Shown here in pieces: positions 1 to 8,477 of a stretch of 12,075 nt of DNA. Within the stretch, counting starts at the first letter, position 1. The number at the start of each line of letters is the position of its first letter. The notes under the pieces were generated by a model. It worked only from the letters and a program-made list of their open reading frames with translations, was not told the origin of the DNA and made no database searches. Source of the stretch: an uncultured Clostridia bacterium. GTDB lineage: Bacteria > Bacillota > Clostridia > RGIG6154. The stretch covers positions 1 through 12,075 of the forward strand of contig CAKSHV010000013.1 in the NCBI GenBank assembly GCA_934457515.1, in the 5' to 3' direction. Both the position numbers and the translations under genes were made by a program.

Positions 1-267
1 GTTGTGGACGGCTTAGATGAACGGGTTAAAAATTTCGAGCCGCGCCTTGCGCTTGACGGCGGGGCAGACGGTCTTGCATTTTATAAAAACATTGCAAAAA
101 ATGCAAAAAAAATGCTGCGTGACGGCGGCGTTTTAGCGGTGGAAATCGGGTGGAATCAGGGCAAAAGCGTGTCCGAAATTTTAAATAAACAGTTTGGAAA
201 CAGCTGTGTTTTACAGGATTTATGCGGGAAGGACAGGGTTGTTTATTCGGTTAAGAAAAAGGCTTAG
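1..267 (+). CDS. prmC: Peptide chain release factor N5-glutamine methyltransferase PrmC (HemK), C-terminal fragment
   Basis: This is the last 88 codons of a gene that begins before the window, with its stop (TAG) at 265-267. PrmC is a cytoplasmic SAM-dependent methyltransferase that modifies the glutamine of the GGQ motif in release factors RF1 and RF2. The visible part carries the typical end of the family: EPRLALDGGADGLAFY, followed by a Leu/Gly-rich stretch and GGVLAVEIGWNQG. These correspond to the segment after the catalytic NPPY loop and to the last strands of the Rossmann-like fold. The NPPY motif itself lies upstream and is not seen. The next gene's GTG follows the stop with no gap, so the two are probably co-transcribed. 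The identification rests on these conserved C-terminal motifs and is fairly secure; a related HemK-type methyltransferase is the only realistic alternative. Confidence 0.88.
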   Translation, partial: VVDGLDERVKNFEPRLALDGGADGLAFYKNIAKNAKKMLRDGGVLAVEIGWNQGKSVSEILNKQFGNSCVLQDLCGKDRVVYSVKKKA

Positions 268-3200
268 GTGAATGAATTGAAGAAAAAAACAGCGGTTTTT
301 CTGGCGGCGGTTTTGCTTTTTAACCAGACTTTTGCGCTGGGACACTGGGCAGACCCCTATTTTGAAACGCTTTCCAAAAAACAGATTATAATCGGTGATG
401 AAAAGGGCTACCGCGAGGATGACCCTTTGCTTCGGTGCGAGTTTGCAGCAATGCTTTCCCGTGCCTTTTCTTTTTCGGCAGAAGATGCGCCCCACATGCG
501 GGATGTGCATAAATCCGACTGGTATTATAACGATTTTGCAGCGCTTTGCAGTGCAGGTATTTTAACAGGCGATGAAAACGGCAATATGCTGCCGAACAGC
601 AAAATTACCCGCGCGGAAATGGCGGTTATGCTTGCCCGCGCGCTTTCCTATCCTGCGGATTATGAGGTAAGTGAAAATGAAGAAGATGTGCCGTCTTATG
701 CGGTGCAGGCAGTGCGCGCGTTAAAAGAGGCGGGCGTTCTTGCGGGCTACCCGAACGGCACATTCGGCGGCAACCGCTTTTTGCTGCGCGCCGAGGCGGC
801 GGCAGCTTTAACAAAGGCACTTGACAAAATCGGTTTTACGGCGGGAGACGGCACAAAGGAAAATCCGTATGTCATCACCGAAAGCAGGCAAATCGAGCTG
901 ATTAACCGCAATTTAAGCGCAAACTATGTTTTAAATGCCGACTTGAATTTGTCGGAGGAGAAACTTCCGGTTATCGGAACCGAAAATCAGGGCTTTTCGG
1001 GCAGTTTTAACGGAAAAGGACACAAGATTATTGCATATGAAAGCACCGAGGGTGCAAACATTTTCTTCCGAAAAATTGAAAAGAGCGGAACGGTGCAAAA
1101 TGTGCGGCTGGTGTGTCCGAAAGAGCGGTTTTCGCTTGCAAGTGTGAACGAGGGCGAAATTTTAAGGTGCAGCAACACCTCTTATGTGGGCGAAATTACA
1201 GATTATATGCGAAAATACGGCGGTATTGCACAAATTAACCGCGGCACGATTTCTTTTTGCTATAATGCTTCTGCGGTTCAGAAAAAAGAAACGGATTACA
1301 CCTCCGGCGGCATTACGGCCGAAAACTTTGGCACGGTGAAAAATTCGTTTAACATCGGCACGGTCGGCATTGGCTGCGGCGGCATTGCAGGCGACAATGC
1401 GGGCACGGTGGAAAATTGCTACACAACAAGCAGCAGGGCGTTTGTTTCAGACAAAGGGCAGACCAAAAATATATACAGCGGCAGCACACCGGCGGGGAAT
1501 TTTGCCGCGTCGGGATTTACGCAAAGGGAAAATTTGATGGTTTTTGTTGATTTTCCGTTTTATAATAACGAGGATTTTGTTCTGTTTGCGGGCGGTGACG
1601 GGTCTGCGCAAAACCCTTATCGCGTGCAAACCGCAGAACAGTTTGCAAACATAAAGAAAAAAGCAGACAAACACTTTTTGCAGGAAAAAGACATAGAAAA
1701 TCCGACGGCTTTAGCCACCTTTTCGGGTGTTTATGACGGCGGCGGGTACAAAATAATCAATTTGCGCATTACAAAAAATGAGGGAGTTGCGGCTTTATTC
1801 GAGCAAAACAGCGGCGTTTTGCAAAATATTCATTTAAAAGATGCGTGGGTGACCGGCGCGGATTCCGCGGCGCTGCTTGCGGGAGAAAACTTGGGCGTTA
1901 TCAGCTTTTGTTCGGCATCCGGCAGAGCGGTCGGAAAAAACGCCGGCGGGATTTGCTGTTACAATGCGCTTTCGGGCACGGTTGAAGAAAGTTACGGACA
2001 GGGTGCGGTGCAGGCAAACGCGTTTGCCGGCGGCATTGCGGCAGTCAACAACGGCGGTATGATAAACTGCTATGATACGTCTTTGGTGCATGGCGCGTCT
2101 GCGGGCGGCTTGGCAGGCGAAAACAGGGGAGAAATTCTAACCTCTTATTTTGCGGGCAGCGTGAAAGATGAGGCGGGCGGAGCGGTTTTCTCTAATTTTG
2201 GGAGTATGTCCGGTGTGTACGCCAATGCGGACAGACTTTTTAACCAAAACTTTGGTCAAATAGAAAGCAGCGGCATTCGAAACGGCAGACAAATGGAGTT
2301 TATGAACGGATTCCCGTTATTCGATTTCTCGGGCGTTTGGGCGCTTTCAAGCGGAGAATATTCTTATCCCGTTCTGAAACGTAATCCGCATATTTTGCAG
2401 AATGCGGCGCAGAATGTAACCGATTTTTCGGGCGGCAGCGGAACGCTGAACGACCCGTACCGAATTGTAACACCAAATCAGTTTGAACATGTAAACGACT
2501 ACCCGAACGCCAATTTTGTTCTGATGAACGATTTGTATTTGGATGACAGCTTTTCGGCTATAACCGAGCCGTTTTACGGATTTTTTGATGGTAACGGAAA
2601 GTCGGTTAACGGTCATGCGGCAAAAAATGAAAACAGCGCGTTGTTTTATGAAAATAACGGCACAATCACGGGTTTAAACTTAGCCGACGGACGGGTAAGC
2701 GGCAAAAACAGTGCCGGGATTGTTTATAAAAACAGCGGTACAGTGTCAAACTGCGGCTTTGAGGGAAAAATATCGACCCCCGGCGCGGCGATTGCGTTTG
2801 AAAACAGCGGTTTGATTGAAAAGTGCGCCTCGGGCGGCACGGCGCAGGCGGACTTAGCGGCGGGCATTGCCCTTAAAAACAGCGGCGAGATTTCAAACTG
2901 CTATTCGGTTTTAAACATAGAGGCACGCGAGGGCTACGGCATAGCAAACGGCGGCACGGTTTCAAACAGCTGGTACGGCGGGTATTTTGCCGCAAAAAGC
3001 GGAAATTTGATTGCAAGCGGCACGGTGCAGAGCAGTTATTTCCTTAATTTTTACGGTTTAAAAGCTTCGGAGGCGAAAACCACACCCGCCCTTTCGGAGG
3101 CGTTTTATCAAAAAGACGGCTGGGAGGAAAAAGGCGGATTGCCTGTTCTGGCAGGCATTGCAGTGCCGAAAATGCCGATATTTGACTTAAGCGGCGACGG

Positions 3201-5265
3201 CACGACCGAAAATCCGTATATTATCATAAACCCCGAGCAGTTAAAATTCTTAGGTATGTATTCGGACAACTTTTTCCGATTGGACAGAAATGTATATTTA
3301 AACGAGTCATTCCGCACAATATCCGAATTTTCGGGCGGTTTGGACGGCAACGGACACAAAATAAACGGACTGAAACTGTTTGGCGAAACGGCGGGGCTGT
3401 TCGGTACGCTTTCGGGCAATGTGCAACAGTTAAACCTTGAAAATATAACGGCTGAGGGCAGCGCCGAAACAGGCAGTATCGCCGGAATCAACAAGGGAAC
3501 GATTGAAAACTGCACCGTATTAAGCAGCCGAATCGGAACGAGCGGCGAGAGCGCCGGCGGCATTGCGGGCGAAAATAAGGGAAGCGGATTGATTTTCGGC
3601 TGCCGCAGCGAGGCGGATGTGTTTTCTTCCGCGCGTTCGGGCGGCATTGCAGGCAAAAATAACGGTACGGTTACCGAGTGCAGCAACGCGGGCGGCATTA
3701 TTGCAACGGGCGAGGAAAAAGACGCGTATGCGGGCGGCATCGCGGGCGAAAACGACAGTGTTTTGGATTCTTGCTATAATGCGGGCAAAATTCTTTCCTA
3801 CTCCGAAAGCGGCAACGCGTATGCGGGCGGTGTTTCGGGCGGAAATCTCGGCAGCGTGCTGAATAGTTATAACTTGGGTGAAATCAACGCGAAAGCCCAA
3901 AAAGGCGCGTTTTCGGGCGGTATTTGCGGGTATTCCGCAAACAATTCAGAGATTCAGGCTGCATATAACACCGGGTTTACCAATGCCTCGGCATCAACTT
4001 CCGCAATCGGCTCGGCGGCAGGCACGGCGGACGGCGGCAGACTTCGCGCATTTGTGTATGACCACACACTTCCGCAGCCGGTGGGCAGCGGAAGTATGAG
4101 CGAAAACAAAGTTGTTTCCCGCTCGGCAGACGTTATGATGCGCAAAGAAGGGTTTGACGGGTTTAATTTCGATACGGTTTGGTGCTTTGATTATGACGGA
4201 ACATATTATTTTCCACAGCTTGCAAAGAACCGTCAGGTTGACGCGGGACAAAGCGAAAATATAACCGAGTTTGCGGGCGGGGACGGCAGCATGGACAACC
4301 CTTATAAAATTATAACACCCGACCAGCTGAACAATGTGCGGAAGCATTTGGGCGCAACCTTTATGCTGCTTGGCGATATTGACATGACGAGCTACTGCAA
4401 AACCCACGAATTTTTGCCGATTGGCGACAATGTGTTTAGCTTTTTCGGCTTGTTTGTGGGAAATAATTATAAAATTTCGGGTCTGTCGTTTGCGGGTGAC
4501 ACGTTCGGACTTTTCCGCCAGAATCACGGCGAGATTTACAACTGTATGTTTGAAAATGCGGCCGGTTCGGGCACAGGCGGCACGGTTGCGGCGGTGAACA
4601 CAGGGCTGATTTACAACTGCGCAAACTTCAGTGATTTGCACGCCGAATCGGATTTTAATATTAACCGCGGCGGCTTGGTCGGCGTGAACGGAAGCACCGG
4701 CATGATTATTTCGTCATTTAACGTCGGTGACCTTTCGGCTTATGGCGAAAATGTGCAGGCAGGAGGCATTGCATACGGCAATTTCGGCATTATTTCGGGC
4801 TCATTCAATTCGGGATTTATTGCGTCTAACGCCGAAGCTCTTGCGGTTTCGGGCGGCATTGCGGGTTATAATTTCGGCGTTATTTCGGATTGCTACACAT
4901 CAAATTCCCTGTCGGCAGAGTCAAAATCGAAAACCGAGAGTTTGTCGGGCGGTATTTCAGGCACAAACGGCGGCAGCATCGTAAACTGCTACTACAGCGG
5001 CGCAGATGCTATTTCAGCACAGAAGTGGGGCGGCATTGCGGCAACCAACACGGGCGCCATGACCAACTGCTATTACAGCGCGTCCCGCGGGTATTTTTCG
5101 AGTATGGGCGCGGCAAAGCAGGTTAAAATGTGCACGCGTGCACAGCTGGAGGACAAAAGCACCTTCGAGGGGTTCGACTTTGAAAACATGTGGATTATCG
5201 ATTCCTCATTTAAATACAAATGCCCGCAGTTTATCGAAATTGCGCACAGACAAAAGGGATTTTAA
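268..5265 (+). CDS. SLH-anchored surface protein with five GLUG-type beta-helical modules
   Basis: A very large secreted protein (1665 aa). The signal peptide is KKK followed by a hydrophobic core, probably cleaved near TFA (residue 23). Three SLH domains follow, at about 25-68, 84-130 and 140-187; SLH domains bind secondary cell-wall polysaccharide in Firmicutes. Only the second has the canonical TRAE motif (114-117); the first reads LRCE and the third LRAE. The rest is five modules of 250-360 residues, beginning near residues 192, 442, 722, 976 and 1337. Each opens with a G-D/S-G-(T/S)-x-x-(N/D)-P-Y motif, then a block like FxGxFDGNGHKI, then many repeats of GGIAGxNxGxxxNCY (GLUG motif, predicted right-handed beta-helix). 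Several modules close with a W...Y..P segment. An adhesin or surface-matrix role is inferred; no catalytic domain is visible. The GTG start has AAAAAGG five bases upstream. A TTG at 277 with AGGTG six bases upstream is an equally credible start. It abuts prmC and ends in a strong terminator. Confidence 0.9.
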   Translation: MNELKKKTAVFLAAVLLFNQTFALGHWADPYFETLSKKQIIIGDEKGYREDDPLLRCEFAAMLSRAFSFSAEDAPHMRDVHKSDWYYNDFAALCSAGILTGDENGNMLPNSKITRAEMAVMLARALSYPADYEVSENEEDVPSYAVQAVRALKEAGVLAGYPNGTFGGNRFLLRAEAAAALTKALDKIGFTAGDGTKENPYVITESRQIELINRNLSANYVLNADLNLSEEKLPVIGTENQGFSGSFNGKGHKIIAYESTEGANIFFRKIEKSGTVQNVRLVCPKERFSLASVNEGEILRCSNTSYVGEITDYMRKYGGIAQINRGTISFCYNASAVQKKETDYTSGGITAENFGTVKNSFNIGTVGIGCGGIAGDNAGTVENCYTTSSRAFVSDKGQTKNIYSGSTPAGNFAASGFTQRENLMVFVDFPFYNNEDFVLFAGGDGSAQNPYRVQTAEQFANIKKKADKHFLQEKDIENPTALATFSGVYDGGGYKIINLRITKNEGVAALFEQNSGVLQNIHLKDAWVTGADSAALLAGENLGVISFCSASGRAVGKNAGGICCYNALSGTVEESYGQGAVQANAFAGGIAAVNNGGMINCYDTSLVHGASAGGLAGENRGEILTSYFAGSVKDEAGGAVFSNFGSMSGVYANADRLFNQNFGQIESSGIRNGRQMEFMNGFPLFDFSGVWALSSGEYSYPVLKRNPHILQNAAQNVTDFSGGSGTLNDPYRIVTPNQFEHVNDYPNANFVLMNDLYLDDSFSAITEPFYGFFDGNGKSVNGHAAKNENSALFYENNGTITGLNLADGRVSGKNSAGIVYKNSGTVSNCGFEGKISTPGAAIAFENSGLIEKCASGGTAQADLAAGIALKNSGEISNCYSVLNIEAREGYGIANGGTVSNSWYGGYFAAKSGNLIASGTVQSSYFLNFYGLKASEAKTTPALSEAFYQKDGWEEKGGLPVLAGIAVPKMPIFDLSGDGTTENPYIIINPEQLKFLGMYSDNFFRLDRNVYLNESFRTISEFSGGLDGNGHKINGLKLFGETAGLFGTLSGNVQQLNLENITAEGSAETGSIAGINKGTIENCTVLSSRIGTSGESAGGIAGENKGSGLIFGCRSEADVFSSARSGGIAGKNNGTVTECSNAGGIIATGEEKDAYAGGIAGENDSVLDSCYNAGKILSYSESGNAYAGGVSGGNLGSVLNSYNLGEINAKAQKGAFSGGICGYSANNSEIQAAYNTGFTNASASTSAIGSAAGTADGGRLRAFVYDHTLPQPVGSGSMSENKVVSRSADVMMRKEGFDGFNFDTVWCFDYDGTYYFPQLAKNRQVDAGQSENITEFAGGDGSMDNPYKIITPDQLNNVRKHLGATFMLLGDIDMTSYCKTHEFLPIGDNVFSFFGLFVGNNYKISGLSFAGDTFGLFRQNHGEIYNCMFENAAGSGTGGTVAAVNTGLIYNCANFSDLHAESDFNINRGGLVGVNGSTGMIISSFNVGDLSAYGENVQAGGIAYGNFGIISGSFNSGFIASNAEALAVSGGIAGYNFGVISDCYTSNSLSAESKSKTESLSGGISGTNGGSIVNCYYSGADAISAQKWGGIAATNTGAMTNCYYSASRGYFSSMGAAKQVKMCTRAQLEDKSTFEGFDFENMWIIDSSFKYKCPQFIEIAHRQKGF
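3547..3930 (+). repeat. Tandem GLUG repeat core of module 4
   Basis: Within the fourth module, at least five consecutive units share the pattern (S/A)GGI(A/S/C)G(E/K)N followed by GxxxxCYNxG. At DNA level they keep near-identical blocks such as GGCGGCATTGC. A perfect 16-base direct repeat, ACGCGTATGCGGGCGG, occurs at 3722-3737 and again at 3815-3830, 93 bases (31 codons) apart. In-frame DNA repeats of this kind could allow copy-number change by recombination. That is inference; the window shows only one allele. Confidence 0.65.
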
Positions 5266-5284
5266 ACGATTGTCGGTATGTATA

Positions 5285-5330
5285 AAAACCCCCGCAGCGA
5301 AAGAGACTTCTCTTTCGCTGCGGGGGTTTT
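5285..5330. terminator. Bidirectional intrinsic terminator between convergent genes
   Basis: A perfect inverted repeat with 22-base arms (5285-5306 and 5309-5330) and only two bases between them, so in practice about 20 paired bases with a small loop. The core is CCCCCGCAGCG / CGCTGCGGGGG, flanked by AAAA on the left and TTTT on the right, so it has a U-tract in both directions. It lies 19 bases after the stop of the SLH/GLUG gene and 12 bases beyond the stop of the convergent stalk-domain gene, and can serve both. Confidence 0.93.
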
Positions 5331-5342
5331 CTTTGTGTTTCT

Positions 5343-7274
5343 TTATTTTTTGCCTGCGTTATAATCGTAATCAAATGTTGCGATCATTTTTTCGGCTTCG
5401 TTTTGTACGGCACTGCCATAATATGTTTCTTCGGTCATAAGATAGAACGAGATGATTTTTGCATTGGGTCTTAAGCAGTGGTAAGCGCGGATGCAGACAG
5501 AAGAAGAATTATTATTATCCGACTTGGAAATATACTCATAAATCGAATATTTGGTGTTGTTAAGCATTATGGTTTCAGGCTCATCGCGGCGGTCTTTATT
5601 GTCGCCGTAGCCGGACATGCCTTTCACATCCAAAACTTTGTCATCCAGTTTGTTCAGCGCGGTTATATAGTCGCTGCGCGAAGACGAACGGGCATCGGTT
5701 ATTTCCATTGTCAGTATAGAGCCGGTTAAATTGTGTGTGAGGGTAAATCCTGCCGGCTGCGTTGTGTTTTTGCTCCACGAAACAAGCGCTTGCATTGTCC
5801 AGTCGCCGTCGGCAACCGTGTATGTACCTTCCGCGTCATAATCGTTTTGGAGAATATCGCCGATTTCATTTTTGTCAAGCGGCTCACAGTTTACAGAGCC
5901 CAAAACCGTCTGCATCAAATCGTTATTTTCTTTATCAAAGGTGAAGGAAATGTTATACACATAATCACCGATTTCAAAGAAACAGTCGGTAAAAATTTGG
6001 TCATTGTGCGCCGTTCCGGAAATGGTCTGGGTGTACACCTTGCCCGGATATTTTCCGCCGACGGTGCAATCGGTCAGCGGTGTAATGGTTGAAAACTTCT
6101 TTGCAAAGAACATGGCGTTGGATTCCATATCCTTTTTTGCAAGCGATTCTGCGGTTACCTCTTCCGATTTAGAATAAATCAGGAAGAAAATGCTGTCGGA
6201 AGTTTCGCCCTTAACAGGATAAAACCGATGGATGTTTTCCTGGTTTTCACTGCTTGATTCAAACCAGTCCTGCGGGAGTTTAAAAGAGGTCTTGTATTTT
6301 TCGTCTTTGAACGGACGAAACCCGTCTTTACCCACATCGGACAGGTCGTAGGTGATTTCCTTATCGGAAAAAGAAAGGGTAAACGAGTCCAAAAGTTTAG
6401 TATAATCGGGAAAATTCTTATTGTCGGCAGATGCGCTGACCATTAAATCATAAATCATGCCGTCTTTTATAAACACCTTGTCGGCAATGGTGACGTTTTT
6501 ATTCTTGCCCTGCACGTAAATCACGTCATTGCCGCTTTCATCTTTTGTTTTTTCCGATTTTGTAAGGGTGCCGCTCTTTATAGCATCTTTCATATCGGAG
6601 AGGATTTTTTCCGCGGTAACGTCCTTGTCTTTTTCGTAAATGTCAATCGTAAATAAAACGTCGTCCGCCTCGTTGGAAAATTCGGTATATACGCCGTCAA
6701 AGCTTCTGTCCGTCATGGAAAGAGTCTGCGGGGTGTCCATCGACCAGGCGTAGTAACTGTCGCCAACGCGTGCCATGTCGGTTTTGCCCTGAATGGTCTG
6801 TCCGTCTTGGAACGCCTCTTTGGTTACGGTAATTGCTTCGGTTTTTTCATCATACGAAACGGCAGCGCCGAACGTTTCGGAAATAAAGCGGAGCGGAACC
6901 ATGGTATAGTCGCCCGAAAGCGCGGGAGGTTCTGCCAGCGTTTCGGTGTGATTGTTTACGGTTGCGCTTTTGTTTCCGATTTGCAGCGTGATTTTCACAT
7001 CGCTGTAGTCAAGGGTTATGGTTTGCGTTGCGTCTTCCCAGCCGACAACCGCGCCGAACGCCTCGCTGATTACGCGAAGGGGAACAAGGGTTGTGCCTTC
7101 ACCTGCCACATAAGGCGTTTGAACCGTAACGGGCGAGCCGTTAATCATAAGGGTGCTGTCACCCACTTTGAACGAAATTTCAACTTTTTGCGCGTCTTCC
7201 GCAAGCGCGGGTACACAGGACAGCAGCAAAATTGCCGCAAGAACCGTTGCTAAAATTCTTTTCATGTTTTTCAT
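5343..7274 (-). CDS. Secreted stalk-domain protein with three degenerate PsbP/Mog1-like repeats
   Basis: A 643-residue exported protein. The signal peptide ends ALA-ED near residue 25; LLSC just before it weakly resembles a lipobox, so a lipoprotein is possible. Residues 31-150 hold two copies of the copper-amine-oxidase-N-like stalk motif, VPLRVISEAFGAVVGW (64-79) and VPLRFISETFGAAVSY (126-141). These domains occur in many clostridial envelope proteins and are not enzymatic. The remainder looks like three diverged copies of one fold, at about 170-303, 325-463 and 484-638. Copies one and two share a (D/E)VTAE...DM segment (219-228 and 372-383), and each ends in a hydrophobic strand plus a short helix. 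The pattern resembles PsbP/Mog1-type domains, by eye only. The upstream GGAG sits 3 bases from the ATG at 7274 and 12 from the next ATG at 7265 (MKRILATV), so the start is uncertain by three residues. It is the second gene of an operon with the protease, 18 bases downstream of it. Function unknown. Confidence 0.82.
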   Translation of the reverse strand: MKNMKRILATVLAAILLLSCVPALAEDAQKVEISFKVGDSTLMINGSPVTVQTPYVAGEGTTLVPLRVISEAFGAVVGWEDATQTITLDYSDVKITLQIGNKSATVNNHTETLAEPPALSGDYTMVPLRFISETFGAAVSYDEKTEAITVTKEAFQDGQTIQGKTDMARVGDSYYAWSMDTPQTLSMTDRSFDGVYTEFSNEADDVLFTIDIYEKDKDVTAEKILSDMKDAIKSGTLTKSEKTKDESGNDVIYVQGKNKNVTIADKVFIKDGMIYDLMVSASADNKNFPDYTKLLDSFTLSFSDKEITYDLSDVGKDGFRPFKDEKYKTSFKLPQDWFESSSENQENIHRFYPVKGETSDSIFFLIYSKSEEVTAESLAKKDMESNAMFFAKKFSTITPLTDCTVGGKYPGKVYTQTISGTAHNDQIFTDCFFEIGDYVYNISFTFDKENNDLMQTVLGSVNCEPLDKNEIGDILQNDYDAEGTYTVADGDWTMQALVSWSKNTTQPAGFTLTHNLTGSILTMEITDARSSSRSDYITALNKLDDKVLDVKGMSGYGDNKDRRDEPETIMLNNTKYSIYEYISKSDNNNSSSVCIRAYHCLRPNAKIISFYLMTEETYYGSAVQNEAEKMIATFDYDYNAGKK

Positions 7275-7292
7275 TCACTCCGTTTTCTTTTT

Positions 7293-8411
7293 TTATTTTA
7301 ATGAAGGGGAAAGGGTTACGGTAACCGGCTGTCCGCCACGTGTAAGACTTAGCGTGAGGGATGCGGAAAACGTGCTTTTCAGTGCTTCATTATAGTCTGT
7401 TATGCTGTGTACCGAAACGCCGTTTACGGCATTTAGTATGTCGCCTTGCTGAATCTCGGGCACGGCAGAGGTGCTGACCGTAAGCCCTTTTGTGGTGGGC
7501 AGACCGATTTTTGCCTCCCAGGATTCCGCATAGGTAACAGGAATTTCGGGGCGCAGAACTTTGCCGTTTGTTTCGAACTGGTGCAGCACATAATTTACCG
7601 TGTCAATCGGTATGGCGAACGACATGCCCTCAATGCCGATTCCCGCAATTTTTTCGGTGGTTATGCCCACAAGCTCGCCTTTTAAATTAACCAAAGCGCC
7701 GCCCGAGTTGCCGCCGTTTATCGAAACGTCCGACTGCAAAAAGGCATAGTGCTCGCCGATGTTCACGTGCGTGCCGCTGATGATGCCCTTCGATGCGGAA
7801 TTCATCATGCCGAGAGAAAGCGGCGTTCCGATAGCAATAACCGTTCTGCCGGTTTGAATGTCTGCCTCTTTGGCAAAGGTGATGGGTTTTAAGCCAAGCT
7901 TGTTGATTTTAACAACCGCCAAGTCGGAAAGCTTATCGGCATACTGCACAACACCGCTGTAGCTTTCGCCGCTGCCTAAAACAACGGTTATATTTTCCAT
8001 GTTTTCAACAACATGGTAATTGGTTAAAATCACGCCGCTGCTTTTAATGACAACGCCCGTGCCGTGCGCATAGGCATTATTGTATGAAAGGGCTTGCTTG
8101 GATATGTATTCGGGGGTGTAATTTCCCGCAATTGCCACAACCGATTCGCTGCAATTGTTAATGACGGAGGACACGAGCGTGTCTTCGTCAAATGTGATAT
8201 AGGCGCTGTTTTGCGCATCATTCCATGAAACAGAAGCACCCATTGTTTCACTGACCGCGCGGAGCGGAACATATACTCTGTCGTTTATTAAATACGCGTC
8301 CGATGCAAGTTTTTGGTTGTTCACATAAACGTCTGCCCTGTCTGCCGCGCAAACGATTGTTGTACTTAAACACAGACAAAGCGGCAAAGCCAGCCATTTT
8401 TTTAATTTCAT
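7293..8411 (-). CDS. HtrA/DegP-like secreted serine protease with N-terminal stalk domain and C-terminal PDZ
   Basis: An S1C-type trypsin-like protease, predicted to act outside the membrane on misfolded or specific envelope proteins. Numbered from the ATG at 8411 (372 aa), the signal peptide runs to about VCA-AD (residue 22). A single stalk motif, VPLRAVSETMGASVSW, lies at 48-63. The protease domain follows with the full triad: His133 in TNYHVV, Asp163 in LSDLAVV and Ser236 in GGNSGG. The 30- and 73-residue spacing is typical of HtrA proteins. A PDZ-like domain (GDILNAVNGVSV) occupies about 307-369. Classical Gram-positive HtrA proteins are anchored by a transmembrane helix; here a cleavable signal and stalk domain take that place. 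An in-frame GTG at 8444 would add 11 residues, but it has no ribosome binding site. The ATG has GAAGGG upstream, though at a long spacing of about 12 bases. It is the first gene of the operon, driven from the 8478-8506 promoter. Confidence 0.92.
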   Translation of the reverse strand: MKLKKWLALPLCLCLSTTIVCAADRADVYVNNQKLASDAYLINDRVYVPLRAVSETMGASVSWNDAQNSAYITFDEDTLVSSVINNCSESVVAIAGNYTPEYISKQALSYNNAYAHGTGVVIKSSGVILTNYHVVENMENITVVLGSGESYSGVVQYADKLSDLAVVKINKLGLKPITFAKEADIQTGRTVIAIGTPLSLGMMNSASKGIISGTHVNIGEHYAFLQSDVSINGGNSGGALVNLKGELVGITTEKIAGIGIEGMSFAIPIDTVNYVLHQFETNGKVLRPEIPVTYAESWEAKIGLPTTKGLTVSTSAVPEIQQGDILNAVNGVSVHSITDYNEALKSTFSASLTLSLTRGGQPVTVTLSPSLK

Positions 8412-8477
8412 TTTTTCTAAAATCCCTTCGTTATTAAAATACACAGAATGTCATGTTTCATAATTTTGTGTAAATAA

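Noticed and set aside
3108..3740. Open frame of 210 codons on the minus strand inside the SLH/GLUG gene
   Set aside because: It is the antisense reading of Gly/Ala/Asn-rich repeats (giving Pro/Ser/Ala runs), with no domain and no ribosome binding site.
3994..4641. Open frame of 215 codons on the minus strand within the same gene
   Set aside because: Also an antisense shadow of the GLUG repeats; the plus-strand frame is continuous with clear motifs.
5343..7274. Actual copper amine oxidase activity suggested by the stalk domain's name
   Set aside because: Only the N-terminal stalk-like motif is present; there is no catalytic oxidase domain or topaquinone motif.
8412..8444. GTG start at 8444 for the HtrA-like protease
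   Set aside because: It would place a non-hydrophobic 11-residue extension before a normal KLKK signal peptide, and no Shine-Dalgarno precedes it.
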